From Gnetum montanum (Eukaryota > Streptophyta > Gnetopsida > Gnetales > Gnetaceae), in the NCBI GenBank assembly GCA_015680685.1, contig MNCI01025089.1, positions 79,685 through 143,684 on the forward strand: a DNA stretch of 64,000 bases, in the 5' to 3' direction. The position numbers and the translations under genes were made by a program. How positions within the stretch are numbered: position 1 is the stretch's first letter; each line of letters begins with the position of its first letter. Below the pieces are notes generated by a model. The model saw nothing but the letters and a program-made list of their open reading frames with translations, had not been told where the DNA came from and made no database searches. Of this stretch, positions 57,357 through 64,000 are shown in pieces.

Positions 57357-57567
57357 GTATGCACTTAGTCATGGGGGGTGCCCTTGTGTAATTAATTAAT
57401 TAATTAGTTGTTAATTACAAAACCTTTCACCCTAACCCCTAACTTAACACTCCAGGAGACTTAACAGTGTGCTTGTGCCATTAACATAACTTGGTCAAAC
57501 TGAAAAGGTATATACAGATCATTTTAGGCTATAACTTGGTCTAATGGATGGTTATGTTTGTTTTTAG
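57357..57567 (+). other. Possible intron in the leader of the third gene
   Basis: It begins GTATGC after GAG and ends TTTGTTTTTAG, a good plant acceptor, directly before the start codon at 57568. The third gene of copy D starts after GATCATAG in the same way, and copy A has ATTATAG at the matching place. Inference only: no transcript data. Confidence 0.4.
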
Positions 57568-60417
57568 ATGGCACCCAAACTGAGGCATCCAAGGGAAAAA
57601 GGACCATCACAACCAAGGGACAAGCGTCCACATATGGGAAAGGGATGAGAAATGCAACTGCCATAGTATGTGAAGGGCTCCCATGCAACTGGGCCCTTCC
57701 ACGAACGACTTGACATGGAATCTGTCCATCAGATTCCCGAAGAGGAGATTCCCAATGTGCAATCACTAGGGGATGAGACTCCTGGGATAGCACCACGGCT
57801 TGAGGTCACCTTGACCCAAGCCTGCCTTAATGCTATCATGCCACGCGAGGTGCAATGGATGTTCCTCCAAGAGTTAAACTTTGGACCATTCCTCGAGAAT
57901 GCACCAGAAGATGTGAGACTTCAATTGCAGAACTCTCCGATGTGGCCAACATCACAACCAGTGGTGAGTGGTACTTAGGAGAAACATATCTCTTCTAGAT
58001 GAATTGGAAACCAAAGTCAAGAGTAAGAATCAAGGACATATATGTCTCTTACTCTTTAGAAGCAATAGCGCAAGCTCTAGGGTTGCTCGAAACTAGGGTA
58101 GATGTGGTGGAAATTCCTAAACAAGCTAATCCAGAGGTGAAGGCTCAATGGACTAAATGGTGCTATAGGGTAGAGTGCAAGGAACTTGGCTTCTTGACCA
58201 TGGTGGAGAGAGTCTTTTCAAAGATAGCATCTTACCATCCGAATCTAACGGTAAGACTATGCAAAATCACTACCTTCTCCACTCGTGTGTGTGCCGCTTT
58301 GAGTGGGAAATTTTCCATGAGCTTTCCATAGCTATTGTTTTTGGAGATTGAAAAAAGGTTCGTAGAGAACGAATGTGGAAGATGAGCTCTTCCCTTTCCC
58401 TGACTCATCTGAAAGTTGTGCAAACGAGCAAGGATAGCATGATATTCTAATGACATCATCTGATGCACCCCAATTACCTTGTGACGAGAAATGATGAAAG
58501 ACAAAAGTCCTACCGCCACACAGACAAAGGAAGAGCAGCAACCACCTCCACCACCTATGCAAACAATGTAGCCAGGCTTGCAAACAATAGCAGAATACAT
58601 CCTTGAGATTTGGGAAATGCTCTTGAGTCAGCGAGATCAATCAGGCAGAACTGGTGGAGGAGACGATCCTTTGGTCTATCACCTTGCCATGAGCCACCTG
58701 GAACAAGTGGCATAATCAATCAACTTACTTGAAAGGGCAAGGCTAATATTTTTCACCACCCAAGCACCCATTCCAACTAGAACAGATCCAAGCATCCGAG
58801 ACGTATCAACTGCAACCTAGTAATTATTCTCTAAAATCTTAGGGAATACTACTACTTTCTTGGTACACTTGAAAGATGATGAGGGGACGATGATCCTGGT
58901 GATGCAGCACTAGGGACAAGAAGTTGCAGTCAAAGTGGTTGCTGATACTATTACTACTACTCTCAATGCACAGGCAACACCTATACTAAACATCCATGGA
59001 CTACAAGATGTACAGGTGTCTGCTAAAACTTCACGTAGCAAGATGGATGCAGGCCAACATGAAGAATTGTTGGATCCACTAGTAGGAACCATGCAATCGA
59101 TTCTAGATGTCTTCAATCTTCCAGACAACATCACTGCAACCCAGTCAGAGCTGCTATCAACAAGGGGCAAGAGCCTTGTTTTGGAGGGGCAACTAGAAGT
59201 TGCTCAAGCTGCTTGTCAGCACTTGGTAACTGAGGTTGCCCAATTAAGAGCCCATCTTGCTGATCCAGCCATCCTCGACCGTAAAATCATCATAGATGAA
59301 GCTTTTCAATAGCTTCAACTTAAACTTTAGGTTGTTGATGATGTAAGGGAGACGGTGATCCTAGATAAGTCCATAGCAGATGCCCAAGCGTATCATTTAG
59401 AGAAGGACTTGGAGGAGGTTCGCCAGGAGAATGTGCAGCTGACCGCAGAAGTTCATCGCCTGTGCAATGTTGGTGTAGAGAATGAGCACATGAAAGATTT
59501 TATCCACCCATAGCAAGAGGACCTAGCTAGGGTAAATGCTAATATAAGAAGGTTCTTAGAAGCAGAATCTGTCAATGAAGGAGTTTTGGGCATTACGATA
59601 GAAGTCTATAATCGAAATTACCGCTTGGAAGAACGAGGTCCTAAAGTTTGAAAGAGTCAAAAATCATTACAGGGACCAAGTGGGATTGCAGAATGAGGTG
59701 AAAGAGAAGCACATTCAAGTCGCTAAAGCCTAGATTAACCAAGCGCTCCAGTAGATCTGAGAAGGAGGTAATGTATGGCCATCCATCTTCGATGGATTGC
59801 ACGCCTACAACAAAGCAGAAATCCACCTAAAGGAGCTACAAATTAAAGAAATGACAGAATACATGGAGTTAGCCAACCTTCGATATGCAAACTTGGCTAT
59901 GCTCATAGTTGGAAGACCACGGTCAAAGCTAGAAAAACAAGTGTCTGCCTCGTATTCCCTATACGAGGGAGAGTTCCAAGCATACAAGGCAACAAAATAG
60001 AAGCTGGAAACAACAAACACGGAACATGAGGTCCTCTGTACAAGCTTTGAAGGCCAACGTATCATTGTGAAGGACCTGGCCCGAAGAATGAGTGACTACC
60101 AACAACTGCAAGCATCAATCTGAGCATTTAATATTGAATGCAAACAGTTCGTAGCCTAGTTAGTTAATTTGAAAGAACTCATCCTAGCATTACCTTGCCC
60201 TTGGGAAATTCTAATCCCAGCACACATTGGAGAAGTTGCTTGGACTGTGAATGATCCCAAAAGCAAAGAAGAGAAAATGAGGGCTCTCTTGGAGGCTTTC
60301 CGACTATCTCTAGAAGTTGCAGCTACTGTGGGGCTACTGACATCCGCGTCACCACCAACGCATGGGCCAGAGGTTGGAGAAGGTTTGTCAGAACCACCAC
60401 CCCAAGGGACGACATGA
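57568..60417 (+). pseudogene. Third gene of gypsy copy C (post-integrase ORF, about 950 codons)
   Basis: Basic N-terminus (MAPKLRHPREKGPSQ), then a domain at about 57720-58480 with MPREVQWMFLQELNF, SGEWYLGETY, VRIKDIYVSYSLEAIAQALGL, TTFSTRVCAALSGK and LPFP.LI.KLCKRARI. This succession recalls the plant 'putative transposon protein' domain (Transposase_32 type), whose function is unknown. A hinge EEQQPPPPPP follows near 58530, then LAMSHLEQVA, DEGTMILVMQH, and from about 59150 to 60100 a long helical, heptad-like region (QLEVAQAACQHLVTEVAQLR, LEKDLEEVRQENVQLTAEVH). The end is APCPWEILIP-like and SEPPPQGTT before TGA 60415-60417. No signal peptide or membrane segment, so it is not a typical env. 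Frameshift near 57960 and many stops. Partners are in copies D and F. Confidence 0.8.
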
Positions 60418-60658
60418 TCTCCTCCATCAATTTTGTACATCATCGTACATGTTAGAGGCTCCAGGATTAGTGCGATGTTCAATTTTATCTCTGAACACCG
60501 CCATTTTTGTAATTTGTCCCCCTCTGTAACTCAGGCACTTGGTAAATTCATGTTGTGTCATGTGTGTGTTATTCATGTGTTTAAGTCATGTGTGTTGTAT
60601 ATAAGAATCCATACCTTCCAAATTGTAAAGTAACTCAAGGATGAGTTTTTGCTCAATC

Positions 60659-60667
60659 GTGGGGGTA
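60659..60667 (+). other. Polypurine tract, copy C
   Basis: GTGGGGGTA stands directly before the 3' LTR start TGATGAAG, as in copy A. Confidence 0.8.
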
Positions 60668-61591
60668 TGATGAAGTGTCAAAAGTCAATGCATCGACTGG
60701 GCCACGTATACAGAACCGCGTCGATGCAGACCAGTCGATGTAGCCACCCTACATCGATGTGGCCTCGATTACATAGCCACCCTTTCTAGCCTATAAATAT
60801 GAGGGCCTTCCACCTCATTTAGGCATTTTTTTGAGTAGTGATAGCGAAGCTCTTGTATTTTTATCCAACAAGAGATAGAATATTTTCCAAGTGCCCATAG
60901 TAGGTGTATGAAAAGTGATCAGATCTTTATTCGAGCATTGATGTATCTGAGCCCATTGGCATGATGGCAATAAAGATGAACTGTTCAAGCATACCTTGTA
61001 GCATTTGGAATTAGTTTTTTCATGCATTTAATAGTTTAAAATGTTTATGCTTTATTAATTACTTGTTTATGCTTTAATAGTTATTTGTTGATCATTTATG
61101 TTTTCATTATTATAATTTCAATCGTTAGTATTCATTCGTAGTTCGTAAAAGACATAAGTATGACCATCTCGAATGTAATTCAAACACTTGGTAAGCCTAG
61201 CGACGCTTAAGGTCTGGTAACCCAGTAGTGTTAGGAAATGCTCAGAACGTGCTCAGAAGATGGAACCAGATACTTGTGCTAGGAGTAGTTAGAATACAAA
61301 CTAAGATAATTAGAGATTAGATAATAGTTTATTCCTTACTTTCCATACCTCACTTAGTCATCAAAAAATATAGTTAAAAAGATATAAAAATCATTATCCT
61401 TAGTCTCACTTAACCATCATAATAGAACTTCACAAGTAAGATTAGGATGACAATGATTGTTCCAACCCAATGTTTCACTAGTTAGAAGTCTGGTGTGTGT
61501 TATGTGCTTACACTTTGCAGATTTTGACTGAGTCATGCATGAGTAGTTGTGATTTGTATGGTTGGGTGTAGCGGTACCTAGCCGCTCATCA
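60668..61591 (+). repeat. 3' LTR of gypsy copy C
   Basis: 924 bp, the partner of 48386-49322. U3 has GGCCACGTATAC (60700-60711), CGCGTCGATGCAG and CATCGATGTGG, then the TATA box TATAAATA (60792-60799). The CG-rich field differs much more between the two LTRs than R and U5 do. Confidence 0.93.
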
Positions 61592-61596
61592 ATGGC
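61592..61596. repeat. Target-site duplication of copy C, right
   Basis: ATGGC, identical to 48381-48385. Confidence 0.9.
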
Positions 61597-62612
61597 CACA
61601 TGAGACTTTGACATTGTTTCATGAGTGGGTGGTGGAGGTGGTGGTTGTTGCTCCTCTTCTTAAATCACCTCCACAGGTAATTTTCCCTTTATCATTTCTA
61701 CCGAGGAAGCGGTTGGAGAATGATAGACTATGTCATTGGAGTAGCTGGCTATGCCTTCTATTTTGTATAATTTTCTAATAAGGAATGGAAGGGGAAGTTC
61801 CTTACTTTCATGTTCTTCTCCTTGAAGCATTTTTTAATCTCTAAATAGATTAACTATGGAATGTTGATGTGGAATCTTCCACTTAGTGCAGCTCACACAT
61901 GGGTGGAGAGGGATGTGACCTTTCTAGGCCTCATCATTAGATTGAGGTGAAAGGCCATCATTTTGAAATAGGCACATTCCACTATCATGAGTCCACGAAA
62001 CTCCTTATGTTGCACTCCATAGTACGATTGTGTCCATTCTTTCTTGATGTTTAGATCTACCTATGTTGGAATTTCATATAGAGTGGCCCCAGTTTCAAGC
62101 AACCCAAGGGCCTTAGAGATTGCTTTGACCGATTAATACATAGTTATGTTCTTTATTTTAATCATGGCAATGACTTGCCTATTGTTCTAGAAGAGATATA
62201 TCTCTCCCATGTACGACTCCCTACTAGAAATAATGATGGGCCACATAGGAGAGTTTTGAAGTTGCATCTTGGCTTCTAGAGAAGCAAACTTCAAGAAGGT
62301 TTCAAAGTTTAGCTCCTAAACCACAAATTTTTGAACCTCCTTGGATGTAATTTACCTAAGGAAAGCTTCCATCAAGGTGACCTCAAGGTTCAATCTTGGT
62401 CTACGTGCCTTATCTCCATGGGATTATTCAATTGTGGCTACTTTGGAAATCTTTCTAACAGACTCCACTTCAGGCTCCTCTTGAAGAGGTCTTGTTGCAT
62501 GGGTTTCAACTACCTACTCTTGGGACTATTCTTGGCTCCTTTTAGTTCTTGTCCATTTGCTCCTCAGTTGGGATGGTCCTCCTTTTAATGGATGCTTTCC
62601 TTTTGGTGTCAT
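61592..62612 (-). pseudogene. Third ORF of gypsy copy D, N-terminal part
   Basis: Starts at ATG 62612 (MTPKGKHPLKGGPSQ; copy C: MAPKLRHPREKGPSQ), preceded by GATCATAG. It covers the Transposase_32-like domain region and ends with EEQQPPPPPPTHETMSKSHVAI at the insertion site of copy C. The frame would continue directly into ECMCKLYEKLL at 48385. It is degenerate in the middle, with several stops. The matching hinge and start show that the gene is an inherited part of the family. Confidence 0.75.
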
Positions 62613-62994
62613 CTATGATCACAACAGATCTAAGGATTAGCATGTGATGTGTAACTTATAATATTTAGGTACCTTATCTCATTGATTAGTTATACTTGGC
62701 TAAGTTATGACCATGGTAGATTAAATATTTTAATATTTGTTGATTAATAAGGCCACTAGAGTTCATTGGAAGGTTTTACATAAATTAATGATTTTAATGT
62801 TATTTTATGTGTTAAACCTTTGTCGGAGTTAGAAAAATTTCAAAAATAATTTCATAATAAACCTAAGGTTTTTGGCCCCAACGATATAGAGCTTACTCCT
62901 AGTAGTTGCAAGACTAAAGAATGAGGTAAATTAGACAAATGGTTTGAAAGTTATGGGTTTTGGAAGATTCTAGGATTTCAATAATGAAAAAACT
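62613..62994 (-). other. Leader between promoter module and third gene, copy D
   Basis: No coding frame. It contains a possible donor GGGGTGAGTTTT near 63000 and ends TTGTGATCATAG before the ATG at 62612. The segment AACTTAGCCAAGTATAACTAATCAATGAGA matches 8240-8275 of copy A. Confidence 0.45.
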
Positions 62995-63130
62995 CACCCC
63001 TTCATTTGAGCACAAATGTGGAAAAACATTAAGTGTTTGCACCTATGTATAGGATTTTTTTGCTGCATTGATGAAATCTTATCGACATGGAAAACTCCAT
63101 AGATAGGATCCCATTGATAGTGCTTATCAT
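62995..63130 (-). promoter_or_regulatory. Internal promoter-like module of gypsy copy D
   Basis: On the minus strand: short words with GTCGATAAG and TCAATGCAGC, then AATCC and the TATA-like TATACATA (63051-63044), then ...CACTTAATG...CACATTTGTGCTCAAATGAAGGGGTGAG. This lines up with TCGACGCAG, AATCCC, TATATATA and TTTGGAGTCCAAATTGAGGGG of copy C (57183-57262). It lies about 430 bp before the third-gene start, against about 360 bp in copy C. Confidence 0.5.
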
Positions 63131-63174
63131 ATAAATTTTCACATTAAAAATTATGAAAAATAGATAGAATTTAA

Positions 63175-64000
63175 ACATGAACTTGGGGTTCTCAGAGAGC
63201 CAATAAAGCCATGAACATGATGAAACAATGGAAGAGTCACTATATTTTCTAATTGTTCTTGTTAAGATCTTAGTGATTTCTATATTTCTTTCCTCTACTT
63301 GACTATTGGCTTGGGGATGGTAGTGTGTTGTTGATTTATGTTCTACCCATAAGCATTGCATGATCTTCCAAAAGGTAGTACTTGTAAAGAAACTACCATT
63401 GTTAGAAATAAGTGCACGTGGCACACCAAAATTTTTTACAACATTTTAGTATAAAAACCGAGTAGCTATAGAAGATGTGTAATTGATAATGTCTACTACT
63501 TCTACTCATTTCATATAATAGTTAATAGAAACTATGATGTATGCATTTCCATTTGACATGGGTGTGGTGGGACATATGAAGTCAATAACCCATATGTTAA
63601 ATGGTTTTAGTGCTTGGATCCATTATTGAGCTTCCTCCATATGAGCATTCATCTCACCATTGTGTTAGTAATGATAACAAGAGTAGACAAAGTGGTGGAC
63701 ATCCTTGAAGAGTGTTGGCTAATAATATCCTACCATTAGGATCTTAATGGCCATGCATCTACTAGCATAGTGAACCACACAAGGGCCCTCATGAGCATCA
63801 TAGAGGATGCACAATTAGTTAGCATCAAAAACCTACCAATGAACTAGGCCATTGACACACACCTTGTAAAATTGTCTGTTGATCTTCATAAAGCATTTTT
63901 CTTGATGAAGAAACTGTTGTTTCTTCCTATTACCTAGTTCTTATGGCATCTTCTAAATGTGAAGGTAGGTAAGGATGCCATTGTACCAACTAAGATTAGT
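63175..64000 (-). pseudogene. int: Integrase of gypsy copy D, continuing past the window end
   Basis: Minus strand. From the right edge: the zinc-binding region (DAHEGPCVVHYAS-like, near 63750-63810), the first catalytic region near 63580-63540, then the clean frame PRALISNNGSFFTSTTFWKIM with second aspartate replaced by asparagine, HYHPQANSQVEERNIEITKILTRTI with Glu, and LYWLSENPKFMFK. The C-terminus seems shortened compared with copy C. Gag, pro and RT would lie beyond 64000. Confidence 0.8.

Larger units (their letters stand above)
48386..61591 (+). mobile_element. Complete Ty3/gypsy element, copy C, with extra post-integrase gene
   Basis: A 13.2 kb element with 5' LTR, tRNA-Asp primer site, gag, pro, RT, RNase H, integrase, a 2 kb spacer with a promoter-like module, a third gene of about 950 codons, polypurine tract and 3' LTR, flanked by a 5 bp target duplication. 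The RT and pre-RT motifs, the tRNA-Asp primer and the absence of a chromodomain point to the Tat/Athila side of Ty3/gypsy. It lies inside the third gene of copy D: removing C and one ATGGC restores a continuous frame there. By eye about one in ten positions differs between the last 470 bp of its two LTRs, so the insertion is old. Many stops; not autonomous. Confidence 0.93.

Noticed and set aside
58232-58640. Minus-strand frames of 102-122 codons inside the third gene of copy C
   Set aside because: They lie opposite the conserved third ORF; the plus-strand reading matches copies D and F, the minus-strand reading does not.
57568-60417. Third gene as a retroviral env
   Set aside because: No signal peptide, no membrane segment and no cleavage-site pattern seen. 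The protein is a globular domain plus a coiled coil.

Overview
This is nuclear DNA of a seed plant, most likely a conifer or other gymnosperm. The evidence is old, stop-riddled Ty3/gypsy elements with long untranslated parts, nested insertions, an L1-type LINE, a hAT relic, a plant-specific DUF247 gene locus, and almost no intact coding sequence. The species cannot be named from the sequence. Two single Ns (13565, 15783) show that it is a draft assembly. I see no intact host gene, rRNA, tRNA or CRISPR array.

Layout: 1-305 holds a palindrome array with a TATA box, read leftwards, that looks like the promoter end of an LTR. 306-9515 is decayed Ty3/gypsy copy A (+). 9516-9830 is a decayed LTR piece (-). 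12596-18144 is a broken DUF247 locus (-); a 565/571 bp segment of it is present twice, on both sides of a 3.3 kb stretch with hAT transposase remains. 20304-25620 is a LINE (-) with a perfect 17 bp target-site duplication. About 27640-29170 is an intron-containing pseudogene with a Ulp1/C48 protease domain. 30155-32235 holds two tandem-repeat fields. 32735-36957 is the 5' half of gypsy copy B (-), next to a truncated second LINE (36963-38435). 40760-42760 is the 3' part of gypsy copy F (+). 45240-46690 is gypsy copy E (+).

The clearest structure is on the right. Copy C (48386-61591, +) is a complete 13.2 kb gypsy element with two LTRs, a primer-binding site matching tRNA-Asp, a polypurine tract and the 5 bp target duplication ATGGC. 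It sits inside the third open reading frame of copy D (-), whose two halves are 46695-48385 and 61592-64000.

What deserves attention is that this family (tRNA-Asp primer, no chromodomain, Tat/Athila-like polymerase) carries a large extra gene after integrase, about 950 codons in copy C, recognisable in C, D and F. Its first part resembles the plant 'putative transposon protein' (Transposase_32-like) domain. A proline run follows, then a long coiled coil. Upstream of it, in both C and D, lies a module that looks like a copy of the LTR promoter (in C it shares a 12-mer with both LTRs, followed by a TATA box). The start codon directly follows a splice-acceptor-like TAG. The extra gene may therefore have its own LTR-derived promoter and a spliced transcript. 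All copies are now dead, with decay dominated by C-to-T and G-to-A changes.
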